A stretch of DNA of 64,000 nt from Ichthyophis bannanicus (lineage: Eukaryota > Chordata > Amphibia > Gymnophiona > Ichthyophiidae): assembly GCA_033557465.1 (NCBI GenBank), contig CM066033.1:905040808-905104807 (forward strand). The letters are read 5' to 3'. Of this stretch, positions 41,172 to 50,883 are shown one piece after another. The position numbers and the translations under genes are program-made. How positions within the stretch are numbered: position 1 is the stretch's first letter; every line of letters begins with the position of its first letter. The notes under the pieces were generated by a model that saw nothing but the letters and a program-made list of their open reading frames with translations, had not been told where the DNA came from and ran no database searches.

Positions 41172-42714
41172 TATGATAAGGAAACTTATCATAGCTCAGG
41201 AAGGAGCTATAGGAAAGGTGAAGTGACTCTGAACAAGCAACCTGTCAGTTCTGGTAGAAATAAGAAAACAGAATTTTCCCATAAAAGACTACCAGTCCCA
41301 GAATGCACCAGGTTTCCAGCAGCCATTAGAGGAGCTGAAGTGGGGAAACGTGTGTTCAATCAGGAGGGCTATGAGGTAATCCCTAAGCACTCATCTCAAA
41401 GGGCAGGGCCTGATTCAGCACAGCTGCGCTGTGTTAGGGAAGAGCACTCATCTAAGCAGAATAAAGGTAGAGTTTATTCTACAGAGAAGCAGCTTGAGCT
41501 TCATCATCTTCATCGTCAGGAGGATCATCAGAAGCCGAAGCCAAACCGGACGGACAGAGAGGGAAAGAAACCCTTTGGAAGGAAGAGGAGAAAAGCCTTT
41601 GAGAGGTCTAGAAGAGTCCAGAGCAGTACGTATACTGGGAGGCATTCCAAGGGCCAGCATACACCATTGGACTGGGGAAAGCCAGAGGAATGGTGCTGCA
41701 GAGCTAGGAATCTCCAGACGCTACCTGTGAGGGAGACGGCTGCACGTGGAAGGGACCCTAAGACCCGTGCCAGAAGGTATGTGAAGAGAGATCCAGTGTC
41801 CAGGGATCTGGATTGGAAGGCTGGACATAAGAACTGGACTACATACTGGCCAGGCTATATAGAGAGGAACTCTAACAGCAATGGAAGCTCAGGTATGAAC
41901 ACTGATCTATGTCCTAGCTATAACCTTGAAAGACAGCAGGGAAACAAGTATTCTCCTGAAAGTGCTCCATTGGGAGATTCATCTGTGCCAATCCATGATA
42001 TTGAACCCATGCTTGTTGAAGAAGAGGGAATGATAGCAGATGAAGAATCTGTTTACATGGACTGCTCTCTGTCTAAACTCCTTTGGTGATTTTCTGTTAT
42101 AAAGTACAGCAACCATCACAAAGAAATACAAACTTGTTCTTTAATCTACTCAGAAAAGCTCATGAGTAGGATTTTTAACCACGCAGTAGAAAGCAAGCCA
42201 GCTAAGGGGTTTCAGCTGGATAACTGCTAGCAATTGAGCCTTACCTAATTGCTTGTGAGCTCTAAGAGAATCACTTCTGAATCTATGTGGGAAGATACAA
42301 GAAGTTAACCTGAGAACAGTTTTTCCTTTCTTTGTGGCTTTTGTTTGTTGTTTGATATATTGCTAAGAGAATATTAGCTAAAGCCTACAGAAAAGACCAG
42401 TTTGTTACCAACCAGGTCTTATTTCTTTTGCTTTGATTGCCTGATAAGTTAAAATGTTGTTTTCCTGATTTTGTTTTTTCAAGTTTAACACTGAAAGCAA
42501 GTAACCTGATTTATGTGCTACCAAGCATATCTTTGTTGGGAGAAATAACCCCATAAATAAATATCTTATTGGCTTTACCCAAAAGCACAACTAATTATTG
42601 TGAGCAGCTGTGTCTGGTGTGAATGAACTGCATTGCCCACAATCCCTTGCAAATCATATAGATATATGCACTTGCCAAGACTGTGAAGATTCTCACCCAG
42701 GCAGCCGTCTGACA
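41172..42714 (+). repeat. 5' LTR of the Gypsy element
   Basis: 1543 bp, starting TATGATAAG (the 3' copy has TGTGATAAG) and ending GTCTGACA. The edge carries a 7-bp inverted pair TGATAAG/CTTATCA. An AATAAA is at 42556-42561. A frame of about 300 codons, the same as the polyprotein tail, is open from 41172 to 42089 but has no early ATG inside the LTR. Confidence 0.93.
42556..42561 (+). promoter_or_regulatory. LTR polyadenylation signal candidate
   Basis: AATAAA within CATAAATAAATATC, about 155 bases before the LTR end; the equivalent in the 3' LTR is 47796-47801. Confidence 0.5.
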
Positions 42715-42716
42715 AA

Positions 42717-42734
42717 TGGCGTAGTTTTTCGGAT
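42717..42734 (+). promoter_or_regulatory. Candidate primer binding site
   Basis: TGGCGTAGT begins two bases after the 5' LTR, as expected for pairing to a tRNA 3' CCA end. From memory the first nine bases, and GGATT after five mismatches, fit a serine tRNA. The mismatches leave the primer identity open. Confidence 0.4.
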
Positions 42735-42905
42735 TGCTTTTGCACAAAGGGGATTTACTTGCTGAGGATTACAACTAAAGTTCAAGTTTAAAGCTGGAAA
42801 AAAAGATTTTCCCTCAACTGCACTTTGGAGGAGAAGTGGATGTTCCAGGCAGCTGTCCCAGGAGGAAAAGACCCTGTGCAGAGCTGGATTCATCACTGAC
42901 ACAAG

Positions 42906-43040
42906 GTAATAAGTACCTGGGCATGTCTAGTGGTGGATGGGAGTAAGGCACAGGGGTAATTGAAAAAAAAAAGTAGAAAAAAACACACCTGTTTGGAAGG
43001 TGGTGCACTTTGGTTTTTTTTTTCTCTTTGTTTCTTGCAG
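42906..43040 (+). other. Possible leader intron of the Gypsy element
   Basis: A donor-like CAAG/GTAATAAGT at 42902-42914 and an acceptor-like T-rich tract ending TTTCTTGCAG at 43040 frame 135 bases immediately before the gag ATG. It is only sequence resemblance; a chance match is possible. Confidence 0.35.
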
Positions 43041-43048
43041 GGATCAAG

Positions 43049-46000
43049 ATGGATCCAAGGGAACTAGCTGAATGGATGGCAGCCCAGTTTAGCAGGCAAC
43101 AGGAGCTATCGCAGCAGGCACAGGACACTGCTATGAAAGCCATAATGGACCAGCAGAGGCCAGTGCTTGATCTGGTGCAAGCCCTAGTTAAGCTGCAGAA
43201 CCAAAGTGGAACAGATGCAAGACCAGCAGTAAATACTGGTACACCACATGTGGACAGTGTGGGACTCAATCAAGGAATTGGGGCATTTAGTTTTGGGAAG
43301 CTAACTCCAGATGATAATGTTGATGATTTTCTAGAGTCTTTTGAAAGAGTGGCACAAGCATTAGCATGGCCAGAGACCCAGTGGGCAGTAAGGCTGGCAG
43401 CCTCATTAACTGGAGAGGCGCTTGCAGCTTATAGAGCAATGCCAGCAGCCCAGGCTTTGAATTATAAGGATGTAAAGGCTGCTATTAGAGATCGCCTAGG
43501 GTTGTCTATTTCAGAGTATAGGCGAATGTTTAGAGCTACTACATTGAGAATGGGTGAAACACCCAGGACTCTGAGTCAGAGAATCAGAGGTTTAGCTGTA
43601 AAATGGTTGGAGCCTGAGCAAAAGACGGTAGAAATGTCATTAGACATTATAATGCTTGAACAATTTATGTCTGCGGTCCCTAAAGATTTGCACACTTTCC
43701 TTATACAGCAAAATTGTCAAAATCTTGGAGAGGCAACCATGCTAGCAGAGAGATTCTTGGAAGCCACGCAGGCTTGCCATAGAATGGGTGGCCCTCTGAA
43801 GATTGGTGCTGAGGCAATCTGTGCTGTATCAGAAAAGAAAATAATTAAAAATGTTTCTGAAAATGAATGTACTGTATCAAACCAGATGACACAGTGGAAT
43901 AGAAAGAAATGTTTCAAGTGTGGAAAATGGGGACATTTAGAAAAGAGATGCCAGACACACACTAACTTAATGGGGGTGGATTTAAAACAGCCCAAAGAAG
44001 GATTTCTTTTGATGGTTGATGTGCAAGGAATTACCACAAATGCTTTGTTAGACTCTGGGGCAGACCAGAGTATGATGTCAAAAAGGCTTTGGAAGAGGAT
44101 AGAGGCCCAAGAAGGATTTGTGCCTAGAACCCCTGAAAGCCAAGTTCACATCAGATGCATTCATGGTGCTGCAACATCATATCCCACCTATAGGCTGAAG
44201 GTTAAGTGCCTGGGGGAACAAGAGGAAGTCCTGTTAGCAGTGGTGCCTAGGCTACCCTTTGATTTGGTTCTAGGAAGAGACTGGCCAAGATTTAAGCAGG
44301 GTCTAGTGGAAGGACTAGGAAAGAAGGAGGGAGAAGGTTTAATGGTAATAGCTCCCGGGCCTTTATTTGGAAGTCCTCAGACCCCAGCTAAAAAGATGGT
44401 TAAGCGTCCAGAAGACCAAGCTACTCCAAAGCAGACATTCGTCCTAAAGTACCATAGGGTCACAGAGAAGGCCCAAGCTCCTAAGCGGGCAACCCCTCAA
44501 GCTGCTGGGTTTGACCTGTGCAGCATAGAAAATGTGACTGTACCTAGCCAAGGGAGAGCCCTGGTTGACACCGGTCTCCAAGTGGAAATACCTATTGGAT
44601 GCTATGGGAGAGTAGCCCCAAGGTCCGGATTAGCCCTTAAATATTTCATCGATGTGGGTGCGGGAGTAATTGATCCCGATTACAGGGGCAATATTAAAGT
44701 TCTGTTATTTAATTTTGGACAGAATGATTATCAAGTGAAGACAGGAGACAAAATTGCCCAATTGATCTGTGAGAGGCTGGGTTTTCCACCTGTGGAGGAG
44801 GTCACATCCCTGGAAAATTCTGAGCGTGGAACCAAAGGCTTTGGTTCTACTGACGTCAAAGGGGTTAAAAGCCTAGCTGCCACCTGTGCCCGAGAGAGGG
44901 AGGTGAATGAAGAGGAAGATTTGGGACCCCAGGTATCTGATTGTAAAGAAAAATCAGAGCCCCAAATAGGGGAGGACCTGACAGTGGTACAACAGGAAGA
45001 AATTAGGAAATTGCTTAAAGAGTTCCCAGATGTGTTGACACCCATACCTGGGGAGACACATTTGGTTGCCCATGAAATAATAACTCCACCTGGGAAATTA
45101 GTTCGTCAAAGGCCATACCGCTTGCCTGAAGCCAAGAGACAGGAAGTAGTGGCACAAGTCCAGGAGATGTTGGACATGGGAGTAATAGAGGAGTCAAAGA
45201 GTCCCTGGAATAGCCCCATAGTCCTGGTGCCGAAGCCTGATGGATCTTTAAGATTTTGTATTGACTTCCGGCAGGTAAACGCAATATCAGTTTTTGATGC
45301 TTATCCAATGCCAAGAATTGAAGAGCTGTTGGACCAGCTGGGACAGGCTCAATACTTAACCACCCTTGATATGACAAAAGGATATTGGCAAATCCCTCTA
45401 ACCAGGGAGTCGAAGCCGAAGACTGCGTTCAGCACCCCCGTTGGCCTTTTCCAGTTCAAGAGGATGCCTTTTGGACTGCATGGAGCAGCGGCTACCTGCC
45501 AAAGGTTAGTGGATCAGGTACTTCGACCCCACCAAAATTATGCTTTTGCATATATGGATGATGTCATAATCCATAGTAACACCTGGGCGGAGCATCTAAA
45601 GAGGATCAGGGCAGTCTTGTGCTCCATGAAGCAAGCGGGAATCACTTTAAACCCGAAGAAGTGTGCCTTTGCAAATAGGGAGGTAAAATACCTGGGCCAC
45701 CTAGTGGGAAGAGGAAAAATTAAACCTCTAATGAGTAAAGTAGATAGCATCAGGAATTTTCCTCCTCCAACAACAAAGAAACAACTAAGAAGTTTCTTAG
45801 GACTTATTGGATACTACCGCCGATTTATACCGCAATTTGCAGAGAAAAGTGCAATTTTCACGGATATGCTGCGGAAGAATTGTCCAAACCAGCTAAAGTG
45901 GACACCTGAAGCTGAAAAAGCGTTTTCAGTCTTAAAAGGAAAATTGTGCACAGGACCGGTACTGAAAGGGGTGGACTTCAAGAAACCCTTTCTGGTTCAA

Positions 46001-47329
46001 ACAGATGCATCGGATGTAGGGCTAGGAGCGGTTCTATCCCAGTGTCATGAAGGGGAGGAGCATCCTGTGATGTACCTGAGCAGGAAGTTGTCACCGGCTG
46101 AACAAAAGTATTCCACAATAGAAAAAGAATGTTTAGCTATTAAGTGGTCAGTGGAGGCGTTAAGGTTTTACCTTACAGGGAGAAAGTTCCAGTTGGTCAC
46201 AGACCATGCCCCACTTAAGTGGTTGCAGCAAATGAAGAACCACAATGCCAGGTTGACACGCTGGTACATGGCCTTACAGGCATTTGATTTTCAAGTTGAA
46301 CATTGTGCTGGGAAGTTACACAAGAATGCGGATGCCCTTTCCCGTATTACGGACTGTAGAGAAGAAGTTTCACCAGTGACACCAGTCCGCAATAACTTAA
46401 GCAGGGGGGTATGTGATAAGGAAGCTTATCATAGCTCAGGAAGGAGCTATAGGAAAGGTGAAGTGACTCTGAACAAGCAACCTGTCAGTTCTGGTAGAAA
46501 TAAGAAAACAGAATTTTCCCATAAAAGACTACCAGTCCCAGAATGCACCAGGTTTCCAGCAGCCATTAGAGGAGCTGAAGTGGGGAAACGTGTGTTCAAT
46601 CAGGAGGGCTATGAGGTAATCCCTAAGCACTCATCTCAAAGGGCAGGGCCTGATTCAGCACAGCTGCGCTGTGTTAGGGAGGAGCACTCATCTAAGCAGA
46701 ATAAAGGTAGAGTTTATTCTACAGAGAAGCAGCTTGAGCTTCATCATCTTCATCGTCAGGAGGATCATCAGAAGCCGAAGCCAAACCGGACGGACAGAGA
46801 GGGAAAGAAACCCTTTGGAAGGAAGAGGAGAAAAGCCTTTGAGAGGTCTAGAAGAGTCCAGAGCAGTACGTATACTGGGAGGCATTCCAAGGGCCAGCAT
46901 ACACCATTGGACTGGGGAAAGCCAGAGGAATGGTGCTGCAGAGCTAGGAATCTCCAGACGGTACCTGTGAGGGAGACGGCTGCACGTGGAAGGGACCCTA
47001 AGATCCGTGCCAGAAGGTATGTGAAGAGAGATCCAGTGTCCAGGGATCTGGATTGGAAGGCTGGACATAAGAACTGGACTACATACTGGCCAGGCTATAT
47101 AGAGAGGAACTCTAACAGCAATGGAAGCTCAGGTATGAACACTGATCTATGCCCTAGCTATAACCTTGAAAGACAGCAGGGAAACAAGTATTCTCCTGAA
47201 AGTGCTCCATTGGGAGATTCATCTGTGCCAATCCATGATATTGAACCCATGCTTGTTGAAGAAGAGAGAATGATAGCAGATGAAGAATCTGTTTACATGG
47301 ACTGCTCTCTGTCTAAACTCCTTTGGTGA
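43049..47329 (+). CDS. gag-pol: Gypsy Gag-Pro-dUTPase-RT-RNase H polyprotein with LTR-encoded tail
   Basis: One unbroken frame of 1426 codons from the ATG at 43049, chosen because the ten or so codons upstream form a T-rich acceptor-like tract. Domains: capsid resembling the SCAN fold, residues about 80-255 (MLEQFMSAVPKDLHTFL); CCHC knuckle CFKCGKWGHLEKRC at 288-301; aspartic protease DSGA at 335; dUTPase about 470-602 with AGFDL, PRSGLA, GVIDPDYRGN, GDKIAQL and GTKGFGS, i.e. all five motifs; RT about 650-930 with YMDD at 835; RNase H about 975-1095 (QTDAS, TDHAPLKWL); ADALSR at the end. No integrase zinc finger or DDE core. From residue 1122 the frame enters the 3' LTR and continues with a Lys/Arg-rich, then acidic, tail of about 305 residues with no known domain. 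Cytoplasmic particle protein by family. Confidence 0.9.
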   Translation: MDPRELAEWMAAQFSRQQELSQQAQDTAMKAIMDQQRPVLDLVQALVKLQNQSGTDARPAVNTGTPHVDSVGLNQGIGAFSFGKLTPDDNVDDFLESFERVAQALAWPETQWAVRLAASLTGEALAAYRAMPAAQALNYKDVKAAIRDRLGLSISEYRRMFRATTLRMGETPRTLSQRIRGLAVKWLEPEQKTVEMSLDIIMLEQFMSAVPKDLHTFLIQQNCQNLGEATMLAERFLEATQACHRMGGPLKIGAEAICAVSEKKIIKNVSENECTVSNQMTQWNRKKCFKCGKWGHLEKRCQTHTNLMGVDLKQPKEGFLLMVDVQGITTNALLDSGADQSMMSKRLWKRIEAQEGFVPRTPESQVHIRCIHGAATSYPTYRLKVKCLGEQEEVLLAVVPRLPFDLVLGRDWPRFKQGLVEGLGKKEGEGLMVIAPGPLFGSPQTPAKKMVKRPEDQATPKQTFVLKYHRVTEKAQAPKRATPQAAGFDLCSIENVTVPSQGRALVDTGLQVEIPIGCYGRVAPRSGLALKYFIDVGAGVIDPDYRGNIKVLLFNFGQNDYQVKTGDKIAQLICERLGFPPVEEVTSLENSERGTKGFGSTDVKGVKSLAATCAREREVNEEEDLGPQVSDCKEKSEPQIGEDLTVVQQEEIRKLLKEFPDVLTPIPGETHLVAHEIITPPGKLVRQRPYRLPEAKRQEVVAQVQEMLDMGVIEESKSPWNSPIVLVPKPDGSLRFCIDFRQVNAISVFDAYPMPRIEELLDQLGQAQYLTTLDMTKGYWQIPLTRESKPKTAFSTPVGLFQFKRMPFGLHGAAATCQRLVDQVLRPHQNYAFAYMDDVIIHSNTWAEHLKRIRAVLCSMKQAGITLNPKKCAFANREVKYLGHLVGRGKIKPLMSKVDSIRNFPPPTTKKQLRSFLGLIGYYRRFIPQFAEKSAIFTDMLRKNCPNQLKWTPEAEKAFSVLKGKLCTGPVLKGVDFKKPFLVQTDASDVGLGAVLSQCHEGEEHPVMYLSRKLSPAEQKYSTIEKECLAIKWSVEALRFYLTGRKFQLVTDHAPLKWLQQMKNHNARLTRWYMALQAFDFQVEHCAGKLHKNADALSRITDCREEVSPVTPVRNNLSRGVCDKEAYHSSGRSYRKGEVTLNKQPVSSGRNKKTEFSHKRLPVPECTRFPAAIRGAEVGKRVFNQEGYEVIPKHSSQRAGPDSAQLRCVREEHSSKQNKGRVYSTEKQLELHHLHRQEDHQKPKPNRTDREGKKPFGRKRRKAFERSRRVQSSTYTGRHSKGQHTPLDWGKPEEWCCRARNLQTVPVRETAARGRDPKIRARRYVKRDPVSRDLDWKAGHKNWTTYWPGYIERNSNSNGSSGMNTDLCPSYNLERQQGNKYSPESAPLGDSSVPIHDIEPMLVEEERMIADEESVYMDCSLSKLLW
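46399..46409 (+). promoter_or_regulatory. Polypurine tract
   Basis: AAGCAGGGGGG ends two bases before the 3' LTR, the expected place for plus-strand priming. It is also coding (LSRG). Confidence 0.75.
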
Positions 47330-47954
47330 TTTTCTGTTATAAAGTACAGCAACCATCACAAAGAAATACAAACTTGTTCTTTAATCTACTCAGAAAAGCT
47401 CATGAGTAGGATTTTTAACCACGCAGTAGAAAGCAAGCCAGCTAAGGGGTTTCAGCTGGATAACTGCTAGCAATTGAGCCTTACCTAATTGCTTGTGAGC
47501 TCTAAGAGAATCACTTCTGAATCTATATGGGAAGATACAAGAAGTTAACCTGAGAACAGTTTTTCCTTTCTTTGTGGCTTTTGTTTGTTGTTTGATATAT
47601 TGCTAAGAGAATATTAGCTAAAGCCTACAGAAAAGACCAGTTTGTTACCAACCAGGTCTTATTTCTTTTGCTTTGATTGCCTGATAAGTTAAAATGTTGT
47701 TTTCCTGATTTTGTTTTTTCAAGTTTAACACTGAAAGCAAGTAACCTGATTTATGTGCTACCAAGCATATCTGTGTTGGGAGAAATAACCCCATAAATAA
47801 ATATCTTATTGGCTTTACCCAAAAGCACAACTAATTATTGTGAGCAGCTGTGTCTGGTGTGAATGAACTGCATTGCCCACAATCCCTTGCAAATCATATA
47901 GATATATGCACTTGCCAAGACTGTGAAGATTCTCACCAAGGCAGCCGTCTGACA
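46412..47954 (+). repeat. 3' LTR of the Gypsy element
   Basis: 1543 bp, TGTGATAAG to GTCTGACA. Its first 918 bases are the translated end of the polyprotein frame (stop at 47327-47329). Differences from the 5' LTR are substitutions only; no indel was seen. Confidence 0.93.
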
Positions 47955-48796
47955 GACCTCTTTGAGGAACATTTCCATATATAAAATATATGAGCTGATC
48001 CTAGCTGAAAGCATGGAAGCCTGAAAAGTTTGACGACCAAAAGCGTCAAGAGTCCTGCATTCACGACCTGGAGGATTGGATGCATGTCTCTTTGCACTTT
48101 TCATCCTACGCATGGCTGACTCCACTACCATTGAATGGTGTGGCAGCTGAGTCTTTTGAAAACCAGGACATGGTAGAACTCGATAAATGGGTATCGAGTC
48201 TCCTAGAATGAGGAGATGTGGTCAAAGGTGTCTTCCACATTCTGAGCATCAAATCATGAAGAATTTCATGAATGGGCAGAGTGGCTGCTTCCTTGGGAGC
48301 TTTAGGGTATTGGAGAATTTCTAATTCCTTCGCTCTAGGTTATTTTTCAGGAGCTACCGTGATTGAAAGGCCTCGGGCCACATCACAAATAAAATCCTGA
48401 AAAGACATGTCTTCTGGAGGAGACAATCTGCGTTGGGGAGAAGAGGAGTCTTCCGGGAGAAACACTCTGGTACTGGCACAATTATCAGAGTCATCGGAAT
48501 CGGAGGATTCAAAGTATCTCTGATCCCCATGTTCATGCAAAGCACAGTCTTGGTATCGATCGAAGTCGGTACCGAATTGGTCCAGTATCGATCTGTTGAT
48601 GCCAGAAAGAGTCTGCATGGGAAGGATTCCCACCGGGGCCGGTACCGTCAGTGCTGGTACTAGCATCGGGACCAGTGTCGGTACCGGTGCACGTTAAACC
48701 ATAGGTGTCAATGGTACCGCAGCTGTAAGAAGAGCTGCAAGACTGTGTTCGATAGCGAGGAATCTCTGGTCTATCGACACTGCCGATACCTGGGTA
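47955..48796 (-). pseudogene. gag: DIRS-E gag, middle piece
   Basis: On the minus strand 48131-47955 encodes VESAMRRMKSAKRHASNPPG and DAFGRQTFQASMLSARISSY, matching the central Gag block of DIRS-C. 48666-48340 encodes the Ser/Asp-rich segment with MSFQDFICDVARGLSI, shared with DIRS-F. A frame change lies near 48340-48180. Confidence 0.75.
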
Positions 48797-49577
48797 TTGG
48801 TAGTGTGTAGTGTGTAGTGTGCAGTGTGTAGTGGGTAGTGTGGGTAGTGTAGTGGGTAGTGTGCAGCGGCAGCCAAGAGAGCAAATAGAATGCTAGGTAT
48901 GATAAGGAAAGGAATGGAAAATAAAACAAAAGATATTATAATGCCTCTGTATCGTTCCATGGTGAGACCGCACCTTGAATATTGTGTGCAATTCTGGTCG
49001 CCGTATCTTAAAAAGGATATAGCGATTTTAGAAAAGGTTCAGAGAAGAGCCACCAAAATGGTAAAGGGGATGGAAGGATACTCCTATGAAGAAAGGCTTA
49101 AAAGGTTAGGGCTCTTTAACCTGGAAAAGAGACGGCTGAGGGGAGATATGATAGAAGTCTATAAATTAATGAACGGAGTGCAACGGGTAAACGTAGATCG
49201 ATTGTTTACCTTATCAGAATATAGAAAGACTAGGGGACATGTAATGAAACTACAGGGTAAACTATTTAAGACTAATAAAAGAAAATATTTTTTCACTCAA
49301 CGTGTAATCAAACTCTGGAATTTGTTACCGGAGGATGTAGTAAAGGCTGTTAGTGTAGCTGGGTTTAAAAAAGGTTTGGACAAGTTCCTGGAGGTAAACC
49401 ATTATTAAGAAGGGACACAGGATATCAATGCTTGAACCAATACAAGCATTGTGGAACCTGTGTCCCTTGGGGAAACTGCTAGGTACATATGACCTAGATT
49501 GGCCACTGTTGGAAACAGAATACTGGGCTTGATGGACCTTGGTCTGACCCAGTATGGCATATCTTATGTTCTTATGT
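48797..49577 (+). mobile_element. 5'-truncated CR1 tail inside DIRS-E gag
   Basis: 48890-49408 encodes the CR1 C-terminal domain without stops ([52 protein letters not shown]). The untranslated tail with TTATGTTCTTATG ends at 49577. The 5' junction (48797-48865) is a run of TAGTGTG-type units, not CR1 sequence. The good preservation makes it a fairly recent insertion. Confidence 0.85.
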
Positions 49578-50047
49578 GGTACCGGTAAAAGCGGCCGGAA
49601 CCCCTGAGCATGGTACCAGTAGTTCTGCCGAGGTCAAAGCCTCGAGAACATCCTGGAATCCCGTTAAAGCTTTGGACGCCGAAGCCTCCCGCCGGGGCTG
49701 TTTTGCCGGTGTAGTTTCCTCAAGGGCAATGCCAATGGCCTCTCGATGCTTTGAAGGAGAGCTACTCTTTGAGGACTGGCTCTTATGTTTAGTTACCTGA
49801 GATCCATGGGAGGAAGACAAGGCTCTTGAAGACGTCGATGCAATGGACCTGGTATCCGAAGAAAAGAGGGTACCGAGCTTTGCAGCTTGGTTCTGTCTTC
49901 CTCTTTTAGTCATCCCCATACAGGAGGAACACTCAGATGGAGAATGGTCAGGGCCTAAACATTTTAGACACCAGTCATGGGTGTTGGTGACGGAGATGGT
50001 ACCTCCACATTTAGTACATTTTTTAAAACCACTAGCTGGTTTTCCAT
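49578..50047 (-). pseudogene. gag: DIRS-E gag, 5' piece
   Basis: The start codon at 50047 is followed by a one-base deletion relative to DIRS-F, which shifts the frame; beyond it the codons for CX2C-X12-CX2C are intact in DNA (about 50025-49960). 49919-49578 encodes the Ser/Lys-rich segment (MTKRGRQNQAAKLGTLFSSD). 50048-50281 is leader. Confidence 0.7.
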
Positions 50048-50281
50048 CTTTTGGGAAAAATGGGGCCTAATGCCCAAAATGGTGCCTAGCACCAAAAGAA
50101 AAAGTTTCTGAAGAGAAACAGTTCAAAAATAGATTTTTCTTTTTTAAAAAAAGAAGAAAGAACCGGCGGTACAGGTAGGTGTCGTGCAGAGGCAGGCGCG
50201 ACCACAAGAAAACAAGTTTAAAGAAGACATTTTCTGTGGTGACAGGGTATGTGTCCTGTTGTCTCCGTGGAAAACGAAGAA

Positions 50282-50442
50282 CTGAAGAGGGACAGTTGGA
50301 AAGGTGGGAAGGCAGCATGCTTGTGCTGAGGGATGTTCCCAAAAGCATTCCTATTGGACGCTGGGGAGCGTTCCCGCGCAGGCTCCGTTGGTATCGACGA
50401 TACCCATATGTGAAGACTACATTCCTGCTTGTTCCTGGAGAT
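50282..50442. repeat. DIRS-E right inverted terminal repeat
   Basis: Pairs with 37430-37584 and ends CCTGCTTGTTCCTGGAGAT. Confidence 0.85.
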
Positions 50443-50606
50443 CTGGGCATGCAGTGGCAGGCACACTACTCCTGAAAACAGCTGGCTTATTCAATAGCCA
50501 GGTGGGTGAGGGAGAGGAGGGAGAGGGGGAAGGGGGGAAGACAAAGGGAGGGTGTGTGAAAAGTGTGTGTAAGATTAAAGTGAAGCAGCAAAAATGATGG
50601 GGGAAG

Positions 50607-50706
50607 TCTGATGAAGAACTAGTAGTTGCTGCCTTAAATGTGCATGGCCTTAACTCTTGGCAAAAGCGATCTCTGATGGCCAGGGAAGTGGACAGGGTTA
50701 GAGTGT
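50607..50706 (+). pseudogene. L1/Tx1-like ORF2, first piece (endonuclease start)
   Basis: Encodes EELVVAALNVHGLNSWQKRS, the usual beginning of an apurinic-type endonuclease domain in L1 LINEs. Short repeats cut it at about 50707. 50443-50606 is inter-ORF sequence joining to 37429. Confidence 0.7.
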
Positions 50707-50721
50707 GTGTATATATATATA

Positions 50722-50880
50722 TATATATTTATTTAATTTTCTTATATACCGCGCTATTTGTCATCAGTGCGGTTTACATTGAAACAATACAATTGGTCAG
50801 ATATAACAGACCTATTACAAGTAACAGGAAAATTAACATGGAAGTAAACAGGTATACATACACACACACACATATACACA
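50722..50880 (+). mobile_element. Short repeat of the 'ATATACCGC..GCGGTTTAC' family
   Basis: TTATTTAATTTTCTTATATACCGC is followed by GTGCGGTTTACATTG; same plan as the repeats at 33126 and 51431. Flanked by TA and CA microsatellite runs. Interrupts L1 ORF2. Confidence 0.5.
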
Positions 50881-50883
50881 CAA

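Larger units (their letters stand above)
41172..47954 (+). mobile_element. Ty3/Gypsy-type LTR retrotransposon with dUTPase and no integrase
   Basis: Two 1543-bp direct LTRs (41172-42714, 46412-47954) enclose a 3.7-kb interior. The 4-bp target duplication GACC lies at 41168-41171 and 47955-47958 in DIRS-E gag. The interior has a primer site candidate, one polyprotein frame and a polypurine tract. By hand count the LTRs differ at about 10 of 1543 sites, so insertion is recent compared with everything around it. Integrase is absent from the only coding frame, both after RNase H and between protease and RT. No envelope gene. Confidence 0.9.
37430..50442 (-). mobile_element. DIRS-E: DIRS-like retrotransposon holding a Gypsy element and a CR1 tail
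   Basis: Terminal repeats 37430-37584 and 50282-50442, complementary region 37671-37768, and all DIRS genes on the minus strand. Without the Gypsy insertion and the CR1 tail it is about 5.4 kb. L1-like LINE sequence flanks it on both sides. The left terminus lacks about 37 bases that its own complementary region still records. It is closely related to DIRS-F in protein and termini. Confidence 0.85.

Noticed and set aside
41097..42089. 330-codon frame at the 5' LTR as an independent gene
   Set aside because: Its ATG lies in DIRS-E sequence outside the LTR, and the LTR part has no early start codon. It is the 5' LTR copy of the polyprotein tail.
46412..47329. LTR-encoded tail as an envelope protein
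   Set aside because: No signal peptide, no hydrophobic segment and no cysteine pattern; it is highly charged.
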